Part shown: positions 34,052-42,245 of the stretch, piece after piece
How the letters are laid out: every line of letters begins with the position of its first letter
How positions within the stretch are numbered: the first letter of the stretch is position 1
NCBI GenBank assembly: GCA_027486345.1
Contig: JAIXPH010000048.1
Coordinates: 1 to 64,000, forward strand
Origin: Paracoccaceae bacterium
GTDB lineage: Bacteria; Pseudomonadota; Alphaproteobacteria; Rhodobacterales; Rhodobacteraceae
Direction of reading: 5' to 3'
DNA: 64,000 nucleotides
Translations under genes and position numbers: made by a program
Notes under the pieces: model-generated
What the model was told of the DNA's origin: nothing
What the model saw: the letters and a program-made list of their open reading frames with translations, nothing else
Databases searched by the model: none

Positions 34052-34070
34052 AAAGAATGGTCCGTCAGGA

Positions 34071-34316
34071 TCAGACGGCGAACATCAGCAGCAGAGCGAT
34101 GAGGAACGAGAAGATCCCCAGCGCTTCGGCGAAGGCGATGCCCACGAACAGGTTGGCGGTCTGCGACGGGGCAGCCGACGGATTGCGCAGGGCACCGGCA
34201 AGGAAGTTGCCAGCGATGTTGCCCACGCCGATGCCGGCGCCGCCGAGGCCGATGGCAGCCAGACCGGCGCCGATGTATTTGCCCATGAGGGCCAGTTGTG
34301 CGACTTCGCCTTCCAT
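34071..34316 (-). CDS. atpE: ATP synthase F0 subunit c
   Basis: An 81-aa proteolipid with two membrane helices joined by the polar loop [10 protein letters not shown]. The proton-carrying carboxylate is the Glu in [14 protein letters not shown]. The first helix has the Gly-rich [17 protein letters not shown] packing motif. AGGAGA lies seven bases before the start. It forms the rotor ring. Confidence 0.97.
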   Translation of the reverse strand: MEGEVAQLALMGKYIGAGLAAIGLGGAGIGVGNIAGNFLAGALRNPSAAPSQTANLFVGIAFAEALGIFSFLIALLLMFAV

Positions 34317-34362
34317 AGTGGTGTCTCCTTGGTTGGAATGGCTGAGATGGAAAATCCGGACC

Positions 34363-35103
34363 TTAGTGGTGGGCGTCGCCCACCGCGTCCTTCAGATAGA
34401 CGCAGGTCAGGATGGTGAACACGTAGGCCTGCACGACAGCGACCAGCAGTTCCAGCGCATAGATCGCAGAAACCGCGCCGATGGCGACGGGCGAGATGAC
34501 GGCCATGGACGCAAAGCCTGCAAAGACTTTGATCACGGCGTGACCGGCCATCAGGTTGCCGGCCAAACGAATGGAGTGCGACACGGGGCGCACGAAGTAG
34601 GAGATCACCTCGATGATCGCCAAGACCGGGCGCAGCGCCAACGGCGCCGACGACACCCAGAACATCGCCAGGAACGCCGGACCCTTCTTGACCAGACCCA
34701 GCAGGGTCACGCCAAGGAAGACCAAAAGCGCCAGCGTCACGGTGACGGCGACGTGGCTGGTGGTGGTAAAGCTCATCGGGATCAGGCCCAGCAGGTTCGC
34801 CACCAGCACGAACATGAACAGCGTCATGACATAGGGGAAATACTTCACCCCGTCATGGCCGGTGACTTCTTCCACCATGTTGTGGATGAACCCGTAGAGC
34901 AGTTCCGCAATCGACTGGCTGCGCGACGGGATCACGGCGCGGCCACGCGTCCCGATCACCATCAGGGCGATGATGGCCAGCACGGCAATGCCAAGCCAGA
35001 GCGTCACGTTGGTGATGGTGTACCATTCGACATGCTCACCGCCAAACAGCGGCTTCACAACGAACTGATCCATCGGGTGGATTGCAAAACCGCCTTCAGC
35101 CAC
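34363..35103 (-). CDS. atpB: ATP synthase F0 subunit a
   Basis: A 246-aa membrane subunit forming the proton half-channels. Five or six helices are visible. The essential arginine is in [14 protein letters not shown], and the last helices carry the [16 protein letters not shown] segment. I use GTG 35103, which gives [20 protein letters not shown], the typical Rhodobacter N-terminus. Upstream in-frame sequence overlaps atpI and is not family-like. The gene overlaps the end of atpI by 8 nt. Confidence 0.94.
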   Translation of the reverse strand: MAEGGFAIHPMDQFVVKPLFGGEHVEWYTITNVTLWLGIAVLAIIALMVIGTRGRAVIPSRSQSIAELLYGFIHNMVEEVTGHDGVKYFPYVMTLFMFVLVANLLGLIPMSFTTTSHVAVTVTLALLVFLGVTLLGLVKKGPAFLAMFWVSSAPLALRPVLAIIEVISYFVRPVSHSIRLAGNLMAGHAVIKVFAGFASMAVISPVAIGAVSAIYALELLVAVVQAYVFTILTCVYLKDAVGDAHH

Positions 35104-35443
35104 GTCCGTCTTTCCCTTCTTGCGCCTTGGCGTCCGCCTCGGCCTGTTTGCCCATCTGGGCTGCCGTGCCCAGCATCGTCTTGATGCCAGCGGCAAAGCC
35201 CAGCATGACGAAGATGATCAGGAAGATGGGTTGCGTCCCGAACACACGGTCCAGTCCGTAGCCGATACCCAGACCGATCAACATCCCGGTCACAAGTTCC
35301 AGCACCATCCGCCAGGCCGCCTCGCCCTGCGAAAATCCCTTGCCGGTGGGGCCAGACACGGACGACAGCACCTTGGCCCCTTTCGCCTTCGCGATCCGCT
35401 CTTCCAGCGCGCGCAGACGGTCGGGATCGGGCGCATCAGCCAT
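35096..35443 (-). CDS. atpI: AtpZ/AtpI family F0 assembly protein
   Basis: A 115-aa membrane protein. A charged N-terminal half ([18 protein letters not shown]) precedes two helices ([20 protein letters not shown] and [18 protein letters not shown]). AtpI-type proteins aid c-ring assembly or magnesium supply. It heads the F0 operon, with GGAAAGGG upstream of ATG 35443. The F1 genes are not in this window, as expected for alphaproteobacteria with split F0/F1 operons. Confidence 0.92.
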   Translation of the reverse strand: MADAPDPDRLRALEERIAKAKGAKVLSSVSGPTGKGFSQGEAAWRMVLELVTGMLIGLGIGYGLDRVFGTQPIFLIIFVMLGFAAGIKTMLGTAAQMGKQAEADAKAQEGKDGRG

Positions 35444-35473
35444 CGGTCAGACCCTTTCCAGCAGTTGGGCGAA

Positions 35474-35501
35474 ACCTACGGATGCCCCCGCCCCGAGTCA
35501 A
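35474..35501 (-). promoter_or_regulatory. Candidate sigma-70-type promoter for the F0 operon
   Basis: On the minus strand, TTGACT (35496-35501), a 16-nt spacer and GTAGGT (35474-35479) lie 31 nt before the atpI start. The -35 is good and the -10 is weak, as is common in Rhodobacter. Confidence 0.4.
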
Positions 35502-35524
35502 CCCGACAAAGCCCGGGGCCACAT

Positions 35525-35548
35525 CAATGCAAATACCTGTATTCATTG
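35525..35548. promoter_or_regulatory. AT-rich dyad between atpI and the ArsR-type gene
   Basis: CAATG-CA-AATAC-CT-GTATT-CATTG: a nested dyad with one 2-nt asymmetry (AATAC 35532-35536, GTATT 35539-35543, CAATG 35525-35529, CATTG 35544-35548). It stands out in a GC-rich background and is a candidate operator for the divergent ArsR-family gene or the atp promoter. Confidence 0.45.
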
Positions 35549-35660
35549 AATTTCCCCTTCATGCGACAGCGCGGCGCAGCGCGATCCACCACAGGATCGG
35601 CCCACAAGCATATTCAACCAACGGGTTGACGGTTCCCCCCTGCCCCGCCAATGTCGCGCG

Positions 35661-36020
35661 ATGCCCCAAGACGCCGCCGCGCCTCTCGACATGGTTTTCG
35701 CCGCCCTCGCCGACCCGACCCGTCGGGCGATCCTGTCGATGCTGCTTGAGGATGACATGGCCGTCACCGATGTGGCAGAGCCCTTCCAAATGTCGCTCGC
35801 GGCGATTTCGAAACACCTGATGGTGCTGGCCGACGCCGGTCTCATCACCCAGGAAAAACGCGGCCGGGTGAAATGGTGCAAACTGGAACCCGACGCCCTG
35901 CGCGCCGCCTCGGTCTGGATGCAGGGCTTTGGCCAATTCGATCCCGTGGACCTTGACCAGTTCGAACGCTTCCTCGCCACCGAACTGGACGACGCCGCAG
36001 AGGCCGATCCACATCCTTGA
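35661..36020 (+). CDS. ArsR-family winged-helix regulator
   Basis: A 119-aa regulator. The HTH region is ALADPTRRAILSMLLEDD, then VTDVAEPFQMSLAAISKHLM and VLADAGLITQEKRGRVKWCK. It lacks the ELCVCDL metal-binding motif, so it is more like the SRPBCC-linked metal-independent ArsR group. No SRPBCC or transporter gene follows; the next gene is convergent. The dyad at 35525 may be its operator. Confidence 0.88.
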   Translation: MPQDAAAPLDMVFAALADPTRRAILSMLLEDDMAVTDVAEPFQMSLAAISKHLMVLADAGLITQEKRGRVKWCKLEPDALRAASVWMQGFGQFDPVDLDQFERFLATELDDAAEADPHP

Positions 36021-36021
36021 T

Positions 36022-36155
36022 CTTCCCCGTTGCTGAAATATCCTCGGGGGAAACGGCGCTTGCGCCGTTCGGGGGCAGACGGCCCCCGCGCGCTTTGCCC
36101 TGCGCGGCGGCGCAGGGCAAAGCTCACCGCGTGCGGGCGCCTGCGCCCGCGCCGC
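36022..36155 (+). repeat. Intergenic structured repeat, copy d (long form, four hairpins)
   Basis: Core CCCCGTTGCTGAAATATCC, then AACGGCGC/GCGCCGTT (36051-36068), GGGGGC/GCCCCC, a perfect 14-bp GCTTTGCCCTGCGC stem (36092-36105 with 36110-36123) and GCGGGCGC/GCGCCCGC (36133-36150). It fills the gap between the convergent ArsR-type and malonyl-CoA synthetase genes. Copy e has the same hairpin order. Confidence 0.8.
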
Positions 36156-37658
36156 TTAGCTGAACCAGCCCTTGTAGGTCTCGCGCAGCAGGTTCTTTTG
36201 CACCTTGCCCATCGTGTTGCGCGGCAGGTCTGCCAGGATCACCGCCGCCTTGGGCTGCTTGAACCGGGCCAGACGGTCACGCACCGCCGCCAGAACCGCG
36301 TCCACCGTGATGACCGCGCCCGTGTTCAGGACGATCACGGCAAAGACCGCCTCGCCAAAGTCGGGATGCGGCAGGCCGATGACCGCGCTTTCCAGCACGC
36401 CCGGCACCTCGTCCAGCACCAGTTCCACCTCCTTGGGATAGACATTGTATCCCCCGGTGATCACCAGATCCTTGGCCCGACCCACGATATGCACATAGCC
36501 ATCGGCGTCGCGCTTGCCCAGATCGCCGGTGATGAACCAGCCATCGGGGCGCAACTCCTCGGCGGTCTTTTCGGGCATTTGCCAATAGCCTTTGAAGACA
36601 TTCGGCCCCCGCACCTCGATCATGCCCACGACCTCGGGGCCGACCTCCGCCCCCTCGGCCATGACCCGCAGTTCCACCCCCGGCAGCGGGAAGCCCACCG
36701 TCCCTGCCCGCCTTTCCCCGTCATGCGGGTTTGAGGTATTCATGTTCGTCTCGGTCATCCCATAGCGCTCCAGGATGCGATGACCCGTGCGGGCGGCAAA
36801 GCTGTCATGGGTTTCGGCCAGCAAAGGCGCAGAGCCGGAGACGAACAGCCGCATATGGGCCACCAGATCGCGGGTGAAGCGCGGATCGTCCAGCAGACGC
36901 GTGAAGAACGTCGGCACCCCCATCAGCGCCGTCGCCTGCGGCAGATGCCGGATCACCTGCCCGGCCTCGAACCCCGGCAGAAAGATCATGCGCCCGCCCG
37001 ACAGCAGCGAGACATTGGACGCCACAAACAGTCCGTGCGTGTGAAAGATCGGCAGGGCATGCAGCAGCACATCCGCCCGCGTGAAGCGCCACAGGTCCAC
37101 CAGCACCTCGGCATTGGAGAAGAGGTTGCGATGGGTCAGCATCGCGCCCTTGGACCGCCCCGTGGTGCCCGAGGTGTAAAGGATCGCGGCCAGATCCTCC
37201 GGCCCCCGATCCACCGGGGTAAAATCCCCGTCGCAGCGCGATGCGGCCTCGGTCAGGCTGCCAGAGCCATCCGCGTTCAACGTCAGCAGCGCCACGCCAT
37301 GCCGCGCCGCCACTGGGGCCAGCGCGTTCGCGCGGGTGACATCGCAGAGCATGAGGCGCGGGGTGGCGTTGCCGAGGAAATAGTCCACCTCCTCCGGGGT
37401 ATAGGCCGTGTTCAGCGGCAGGAACACCGCGCCCAATCCCACCGCCGCCCCATAGACCGCCAGCGCCTCGGGCGTCTTGGCGACCTGCACGGCGATGCGG
37501 TCGCCCGGCATCACGCCCACCGCCCGCAACGCCTGCGCGTACCGGTTGACCAGGGTCAGGAACGCCTGCCCGGTCAGGCTGCCGCCCTCGGCCAGCAGCA
37601 AGAGCGGATCGTCGCGCCGCGACAGCGGGGCAAACAGGGCGTCAAACAGCGTATTCAT
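36156..37658 (-). CDS. matB: Malonyl-CoA synthetase (malonate-CoA ligase)
   Basis: A 500-aa acyl-adenylating (ANL superfamily) enzyme. The AMP-binding P-loop is ILYTSGTTGRSKGAMLTHRN. Further motifs are GRMIFLPGF, RYGMTETNMNTSNP (ANL motif A5), the hinge GRAKDLVITGGYNVYPKEVE and the catalytic lysine region PRNTMGKVQKNLLRE. The FLPLNTAYTPEEVDYF segment and MTETNMNT are typical of MatB. The ATG at 37658 has GGAGG six bases upstream. matA (decarboxylase) is not adjacent. Acetoacetyl- or other short-acid CoA ligases are the alternative. Confidence 0.88.
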   Translation of the reverse strand: MNTLFDALFAPLSRRDDPLLLLAEGGSLTGQAFLTLVNRYAQALRAVGVMPGDRIAVQVAKTPEALAVYGAAVGLGAVFLPLNTAYTPEEVDYFLGNATPRLMLCDVTRANALAPVAARHGVALLTLNADGSGSLTEAASRCDGDFTPVDRGPEDLAAILYTSGTTGRSKGAMLTHRNLFSNAEVLVDLWRFTRADVLLHALPIFHTHGLFVASNVSLLSGGRMIFLPGFEAGQVIRHLPQATALMGVPTFFTRLLDDPRFTRDLVAHMRLFVSGSAPLLAETHDSFAARTGHRILERYGMTETNMNTSNPHDGERRAGTVGFPLPGVELRVMAEGAEVGPEVVGMIEVRGPNVFKGYWQMPEKTAEELRPDGWFITGDLGKRDADGYVHIVGRAKDLVITGGYNVYPKEVELVLDEVPGVLESAVIGLPHPDFGEAVFAVIVLNTGAVITVDAVLAAVRDRLARFKQPKAAVILADLPRNTMGKVQKNLLRETYKGWFS

Positions 37659-37840
37659 CTTGACCTCCGGCAACGGGATCACGTCTGCCACGGTCCGCGT
37701 TTCGTGCAAAACTGCGCCAAAACCGCCGCCACGGAAAGGCCATACCGCGCGTGAAAACGCCGCGCCCGCGCCATACTGTGGCCAAAGCGGCAGGGTTTTC
37801 TGACGCCAACACCTGACACCACCAACGCGGGACCACCCAG

Positions 37841-38011
37841 ATGCAGTTCGCCAAAACCCTCTTGCAACGGTTCGGCCTGTTTTCCAGCGCCGACGCCGAA
37901 ACCGTCGATCAGGTCTATGCCCGCCGGTTGGACCGGCTCTGCGCCAGCGACAACAAGCGCGGCGCACGCACGGCGGCGTTCAAACCTGCGCCGTCACACC
38001 CGGAAGTCTGA
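37841..38011 (+). CDS. Small hypothetical protein (56 aa)
   Basis: An open frame starting MQFAKTLLQRFGLFSS and containing ETVDQVYARRLDRLCASDN, with strongly GC-biased third positions like real genes here. It has one predicted helix, no signal peptide and a basic C-terminus. Its last 32 bases overlap, tail to tail, the end of mipZ. The ribosome-binding site is weak. No family is recognised. It could be a real microprotein or chance. Confidence 0.4.
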   Translation: MQFAKTLLQRFGLFSSADAETVDQVYARRLDRLCASDNKRGARTAAFKPAPSHPEV

Positions 38012-38789
38012 GTTCGGCGATCAGGTCGCGCACCTCTTGCCGGGCGGCGATGTTGGACAGGTTCAACTGGTCCACCCCGGTGTCGCGCAGATCAAGCAGC
38101 GTCAGACCGCGGGGAAACAGTTCGCGGAAGATCACGCGTTCCGAGAAACCGGCGGCGACGCGGAACCCGATGCGGCGGGACAGTTCTTCCAGCGCGGCTC
38201 CGACCTTTTTCTTGTTGTGCATCTGCTGCGCGCCAAGACGGTTGCGCACCACTAGCCAGTCGATGGGCTTCAACCCCGCCTGCGCGCGCAGCTGCCGGGC
38301 ATTCCAGACCATCTCGGAATAGATCGACGGTCCCTTCACCTTGCCCGTATCGGGGTCGGTGCGGGCCAAAAGGTCGAAATCCACGAAACTGTCGTTCAGC
38401 GGCGTGATCAGCGTATCGGCCAGCGAATGGGCCACCTGAGACAGGCGGGTGTGCGATCCGGGACAGTCGATCACGATGAAATCCGAGACGGCCTCCAGCG
38501 CCGACACAGCGGCGGACAGGCGGGCGTCAAACGGGTTTTCGCCGGGCTTCAACTCTTCGGCCGGGATTTCGGGCAGTTCGACGTAGTTCGGGGAAGGCAA
38601 GGTCAACCCTGCCCGCTCCAGATAGGCGCGGCGGTTTTCGACATAACGGCCAAAGCTGCGCTGGCGGACGTCAAGATCCAGCGCCCCCACCCGGAACCCC
38701 ATCCGCACCAGCGCCGTCGCCACATGCATGCAGGTGGTGGATTTGCCCGACCCGCCCTTCTCGTTTCCGACGACGATGATATGCGACAC
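37980..38789 (-). CDS. mipZ: Division-plane positioning ATPase MipZ
   Basis: A 269-aa ParA/MinD-superfamily ATPase. The deviant Walker A is NEKGGSGKSTTCMHVATAL, followed by ALDLDVRQRSFGRYVENR (switch I) and FIVIDCPGSHTRLSQVAHSL (switch II). The MipZ-type insert KVKGPSIYSEMVWNAR is present. In Caulobacter it binds ParB at the poles and inhibits FtsZ, placing the septum at midcell. It stands as a single gene, with no parAB nearby. Confidence 0.94.
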   Translation of the reverse strand: MSHIIVVGNEKGGSGKSTTCMHVATALVRMGFRVGALDLDVRQRSFGRYVENRRAYLERAGLTLPSPNYVELPEIPAEELKPGENPFDARLSAAVSALEAVSDFIVIDCPGSHTRLSQVAHSLADTLITPLNDSFVDFDLLARTDPDTGKVKGPSIYSEMVWNARQLRAQAGLKPIDWLVVRNRLGAQQMHNKKKVGAALEELSRRIGFRVAAGFSERVIFRELFPRGLTLLDLRDTGVDQLNLSNIAARQEVRDLIAELRLPGVTAQV

Positions 38790-38909
38790 CTGAACTCTCC
38801 TTGCCGGACACCCGCGCGCCCCTTACGCGACCGTGTTTCGCAAGATTGCGCCGACAGGAAAAGGGGGAAGCGGCAGAAAATCGCCCGTCGTGACGGATGC
38901 GCCGGGTTA

Positions 38910-39332
38910 TCAGGACGTCGGCGCCGTGGCATCACAGCGCAGTTGCCGGTCCTCGCAGCGCATGACGGGCCAATCAGGACGCGCCCAGCAATAGCCGTCA
39001 TCGGTCTGTCGCAGGGTCCAGATCGCGGGGCCGCCATCGCGGGCGGCAGGGGTTTCGCCTTCCAGCCGCAGGGTCAGCGTCGCGGCATCGGCCACGATCA
39101 TGTCATAGACCAGCCGCAGTGTGCGCCCGCCGCGCGGATCAGGCGTGGACCGCTCCCAAGTCAGCAGCATATGCGGGGGGCTGGCCATCACCTCCAGCCG
39201 GTGGGGGTTGGCGGTGCAGGATCGCGCGGGGTCAGAGGCGCTGCCGTATAAACCGGGCAGCGTCTGCAACACCTCTTGCGCCCCGACGGCGGGGGCGATC
39301 AGACAGAGGCAAAGGGCAAGACCAAGACGCAT
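38910..39332 (-). CDS. Secreted protein of unknown function, 1
   Basis: A 140-aa protein with a signal peptide (MRLGLALCLCLIAPAVGAQ, likely cut after VGA). The mature part has LPGLYGSASDPARSCTAN, RLVYDMIVADAATLTLRLEG and a Cys-containing end GYCWARPDWPVMRCEDRQLR. Four cysteines could form disulfides in the periplasm. The ATG at 39332 is used; upstream in-frame Met would precede the signal peptide. The family is not recognised. Confidence 0.65.
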   Translation of the reverse strand: MRLGLALCLCLIAPAVGAQEVLQTLPGLYGSASDPARSCTANPHRLEVMASPPHMLLTWERSTPDPRGGRTLRLVYDMIVADAATLTLRLEGETPAARDGGPAIWTLRQTDDGYCWARPDWPVMRCEDRQLRCDATAPTS

Positions 39333-39493
39333 GGCCGCAGCATCGCCGCAGGCTTGCCCCCTGCGCAACCGAAAATGCGTGCATCGCTGTCCCCGGAGGG
39401 GGCAGAAACGGCACCGGAATGCGGGTGGCAGAACTGCCCACTCGCCCCCCCCGACGCCGCAAGGCCCCGGACAGGGCGGAGGCCTCTACGCTA

Positions 39494-39910
39494 TCAACTG
39501 CCCTGAAACTCGCAGCGCACGAAGGTCACCGGCGGGTCAGGGTCGGTGGGGCTGTCGATGGCATCGCCTTCGACGTAATCAAACCGCTGCAGGTCCGGCG
39601 CGAACCGGAACTGCGCGGGAACCCCGTCGCGCACCCGGGTTGCCCGCAGGTCACCTGCAACGACTGATGTGATGCGAAAGGCCTCTTGATCGGTCGTGGG
39701 GCCATAGGCATAGGTCACGGCCTTGCGCCACCGCAGGTCCAGCCTGTTGCTGCCCGGCGTCACCTCGACCCAGACCAGGTTGTTGGCGCAGTTCATATCC
39801 GCAAACATCTCAAGCCCGAACCAGCCTTGCACGGCGAAGGGACTTTGCTCGGCCGCAGCGACGCAGCCCAAGACCGGGAACATGAGAAGGGTAACGAGAA
39901 CACCACGCAT
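39494..39910 (-). CDS. Secreted or lipoprotein of unknown function, 2
   Basis: A 138-aa protein. The N-terminus MRGVLVTLLMFPVLGCVAAA can be read as a lipobox (VLGC) or as a signal cut after AAA. The mature part includes QGWFGLEMFADMNCANNLVW and a C-terminal DPPVTFVRCEFQGS. It lies between the unknown gene at 38910 and rpmE on the same strand. The family is not recognised. In-frame sequence further upstream overlaps rpmE and is not coding. Confidence 0.6.
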   Translation of the reverse strand: MRGVLVTLLMFPVLGCVAAAEQSPFAVQGWFGLEMFADMNCANNLVWVEVTPGSNRLDLRWRKAVTYAYGPTTDQEAFRITSVVAGDLRATRVRDGVPAQFRFAPDLQRFDYVEGDAIDSPTDPDPPVTFVRCEFQGS

Positions 39911-39927
39911 CACCGGCCATCCCAAAG

Positions 39928-39955
39928 CAAAACGCCGCCCCTTTCGGGACGGCGT
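39928..39955 (-). terminator. Terminator downstream of rpmE
   Basis: ACGCCGCCCC (39932-39941) and GGGACGGCGT (39946-39955) pair with one mismatch around TTTC. The plus-strand GCAAAA gives TTTTGC on the minus strand, so this is a Rho-independent terminator for rplS-rpmE. Confidence 0.75.
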
Positions 39956-39978
39956 CAGCATAGCGCGAAGATCGGGGA

Positions 39979-40200
39979 TCAGAAACCCAGACCGGCGTAT
40001 TTGTTCTTGAACTTCGACACGCGGCCGCCGGTGTCCATCAGCTTGGCCGACTGGCCGGTCCATGCGGGGTGCGCCAGCGGATCGATGTCCAGTGCCAGCG
40101 TGTCGCCCTCTTTGCCATAGGTCGACCGGGTGGCGTAGGTGGTGCCGTCGGTCATCTTGATGGTGATGGTGTGATAGTCGGGGTGGATGCCTTTTTTCAT
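39979..40200 (-). CDS. rpmE: 50S ribosomal protein L31
   Basis: A 73-aa L31 beginning [19 protein letters not shown] and ending [11 protein letters not shown]. It lacks the CxxC zinc ribbon of the C+ form, so it is the zinc-independent (C-) type common in alphaproteobacteria. It follows rplS by 11 nt and is probably cotranscribed with it. Confidence 0.95.
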   Translation of the reverse strand: MKKGIHPDYHTITIKMTDGTTYATRSTYGKEGDTLALDIDPLAHPAWTGQSAKLMDTGGRVSKFKNKYAGLGF

Positions 40201-40211
40201 CGGTCCAGTCC

Positions 40212-40586
40212 TCACTCGGCTTTTTCTTTGTAGTTCGACACTTCGGCGATACGGGCCGATTTGCCGCGACGGGTGCGCAGGTAGTACAGCTTGGCGCGGC
40301 GCACACGGCCACGACGCACGACCTCGATCGAGTCGATGTTGGTCGAGTACAGCGGGAACACACGTTCCACACCTTCGCCGAAGGAAATCTTGCGGACCGT
40401 GAACGAGGCCGAGATGGTCATGCCGCCCTTGCGGCTGATGCACACGCCTTCGTAGTTCTGCACGCGCGAACGCGAGCCTTCGGTCACCTTGTAGCCGACA
40501 CGGATGGTGTCACCGGCCTTGAAATCCGGGATGGTCTTGCCGAGGGCGGCAATCTGTTCCGCCTCGATCTGCGCGATCAGGTTCAT
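40212..40586 (-). CDS. rplS: 50S ribosomal protein L19
   Basis: A 124-aa ribosomal protein at the 30S-50S interface. Typical segments are [51 protein letters not shown] and [20 protein letters not shown]. The ATG at 40586 follows GGAAGGATCGCGC. It is separated from trmD by a MOSC gene and about 270 nt, unlike the compact rpsP-rimM-trmD-rplS operon of E. coli. Confidence 0.97.
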   Translation of the reverse strand: MNLIAQIEAEQIAALGKTIPDFKAGDTIRVGYKVTEGSRSRVQNYEGVCISRKGGMTISASFTVRKISFGEGVERVFPLYSTNIDSIEVVRRGRVRRAKLYYLRTRRGKSARIAEVSNYKEKAE

Positions 40587-40697
40587 GCGCGATCCTTCCA
40601 TTTGTCCACGGTTTGCCCGCAGAAGTGATGCCGCCTCAGAGCTCTCGGTCCTCATCGGGTCCCCATCCGAAGATGAGCCCGCCAGAGATCAGGCCTG

Positions 40698-40726
40698 CTT
40701 ACATTGAACCGCGCCCAGAAGCCGCA
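40698..40726 (-). promoter_or_regulatory. Possible promoter for rplS-rpmE
   Basis: Within the 268-nt gap between rplS and the MOSC gene, the minus strand carries TTGCGG, an approximately 18-nt spacer and TGTAAG. The -10 is poor. Nothing else clear, such as an RNA leader, is visible in the gap. Confidence 0.25.
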
Positions 40727-40854
40727 AAACCTGCCGAGGGATGGCAGAAGGCAAAGGGAATCGGGTCCGACGGATGGAATCCACCCCGGACGGGCGGCGT
40801 ATAGGGGGGATGGGGGGCGGGGTCAAGCGCGGCTTGGCGTGGCCCGCGTGCCGA

Positions 40855-41403
40855 TCACACCGGGATCAGTGGCTGATGCGGCGGGGCGGGAAGGATTGCC
40901 CTGACGGTATCCCCGACATGGACCACGCCTCTGGTCAGCACAATGGCCATCACACCGGCGCGACGGATCACCTGACCCTCGGGGCCGCGCGGCAGCATCT
41001 CGGCCAAGAGGCCCGGACGAAAGGCGTCAATCTGCGCGCAAGGGTTCCGCAGGCCGGTGAGTTCAACGACAGCCTCATGGCCCAAATGCAGCACCGTGCC
41101 ACGCGGCAGCGACAGAAGGTCCAGCCCGCGCAGGGTGACATTTTCGCCCATCTCACCCGGGGCAACGGGCAGTCCCTTGGCTGTCACCTCGTCCAGCAAT
41201 TCGGCGCCGATCAGATGCACTTGCCGCAGGTTCGGCTGGCTGGGGTCGCGCGCGACGCGAGAACGATGCTTGACCGTCACCCCACAATGCGCGTCGCCCA
41301 GCACACCTTGCCCCGCGATCAGGGTTATGTCCGGCACTGGGTGTTTGGAGAAACGGTGGCCCCCGTCCCGCGCCAAGGCGACAATGACGGGTGCGGCGCT
41401 CAA
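40855..41403 (-). CDS. MOSC domain protein, 1
   Basis: A 182-aa MOSC-fold protein related to the molybdenum-cofactor sulfurase C-terminal domain. Key segments are GVLGDAHCGVTVKHRSR, NLRQVHLIGAELLDEV, GEMGENVTLRGLDLLSLPRG and LTGLRNPCAQIDAF with the likely sulfur-carrying cysteine. The only sensible start is TTG 41403, which overlaps the trmD stop (TTGA), so translation is probably coupled. The substrate may involve N-hydroxylated compounds or Moco, but this is inferred. Confidence 0.85.
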   Translation of the reverse strand: MSAAPVIVALARDGGHRFSKHPVPDITLIAGQGVLGDAHCGVTVKHRSRVARDPSQPNLRQVHLIGAELLDEVTAKGLPVAPGEMGENVTLRGLDLLSLPRGTVLHLGHEAVVELTGLRNPCAQIDAFRPGLLAEMLPRGPEGQVIRRAGVMAIVLTRGVVHVGDTVRAILPAPPHQPLIPV

Positions 41404-42245
41404 CGCTTCGTCCCCTTGCGCGCCTGATGCGCGGCCCAAAGATCGGGACGGCGATCCTTGGTCAGCGTCTCGGCCTCGGCTCGCCGCCACTTGGCCACTT
41501 CGGCATGGTTGCCCGATGTCAGGACGGGCGGAATCTCGCGTCCTTCCCACACGGCGGGACGGGTGTATTGCGGATGTTCCAGCAATCCATCCGAGAAACT
41601 TTCTTCCTCGGTCGAGGCGTGGTTGCCCAAGACACCGGGGATCAGGCGCACCGTGGCATCGATCACCGCCTGCGCCGGAAGTTCGCCGCCGGTCAGGACG
41701 AAATCGCCAAGGCTGATCTCTTCGATCCCCCAATGGTCCAGCACGCGCTGATCCACACCTTCGAAGCGCCCGCACAGCATGGTCAGGCCGACACAGGCGG
41801 CAAAGCGGCGGGCGGTGGCTTGGTCAAAGGGTTTACCGCGTGGCGAAAGATAGACGATGGGCCAGCGCCCGCGATCGGGTGGGGTATCCAGCGCCGCCAT
41901 CCGGAGCGCGCGGTGCACGACGTCGGCGCGCAGCACCATCCCAGCACCTCCTCCGGCCGGGGTGTCATCGACATTGCGATGCTTGCCGTCGCCAAAGGTC
42001 CGCAGGTCCAGCGTCTGCAATTGCCACAGCCCGAAATCCAGCGCCTTGCCGGTCAGCGACAGGCCAAGGATGCCGGGGAACGCCTCGGGGAACAGGGTGA
42101 TGATCTTGGCGGTCCATGCGCCTTTCAGGACGCGTGGTTCCTCCATCAGGTCGCGCGGCTGCGCCGCAAGCTGCACCTTCAGGCGGCCATGCGATTTCAG
42201 CTTGTCCTTGGGGGCGGCGGCGGGCGTGTCGGGCGTATCGGTCAT
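41400..42245 (-). CDS. trmD: tRNA (guanine-N1)-methyltransferase
   Basis: A 281-aa SPOUT methyltransferase that modifies G37 of tRNAs reading CNN and some other codons. The knot region has VDDTPAGGGAGMVLRADVV, IVYLSPRGKPFDQ, LCGRFEGVDQRV and the EISLGDFVLTGGELPA segment; LLEHPQYTRPAVWEG follows. The protein has an N-terminal extension of about 40 residues (MTDTPDTPAAAPKDKLK...), which is common in Rhodobacterales. It overlaps the upstream membrane-protein gene as ATGA. Confidence 0.96.
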   Translation of the reverse strand: MTDTPDTPAAAPKDKLKSHGRLKVQLAAQPRDLMEEPRVLKGAWTAKIITLFPEAFPGILGLSLTGKALDFGLWQLQTLDLRTFGDGKHRNVDDTPAGGGAGMVLRADVVHRALRMAALDTPPDRGRWPIVYLSPRGKPFDQATARRFAACVGLTMLCGRFEGVDQRVLDHWGIEEISLGDFVLTGGELPAQAVIDATVRLIPGVLGNHASTEEESFSDGLLEHPQYTRPAVWEGREIPPVLTSGNHAEVAKWRRAEAETLTKDRRPDLWAAHQARKGTKR

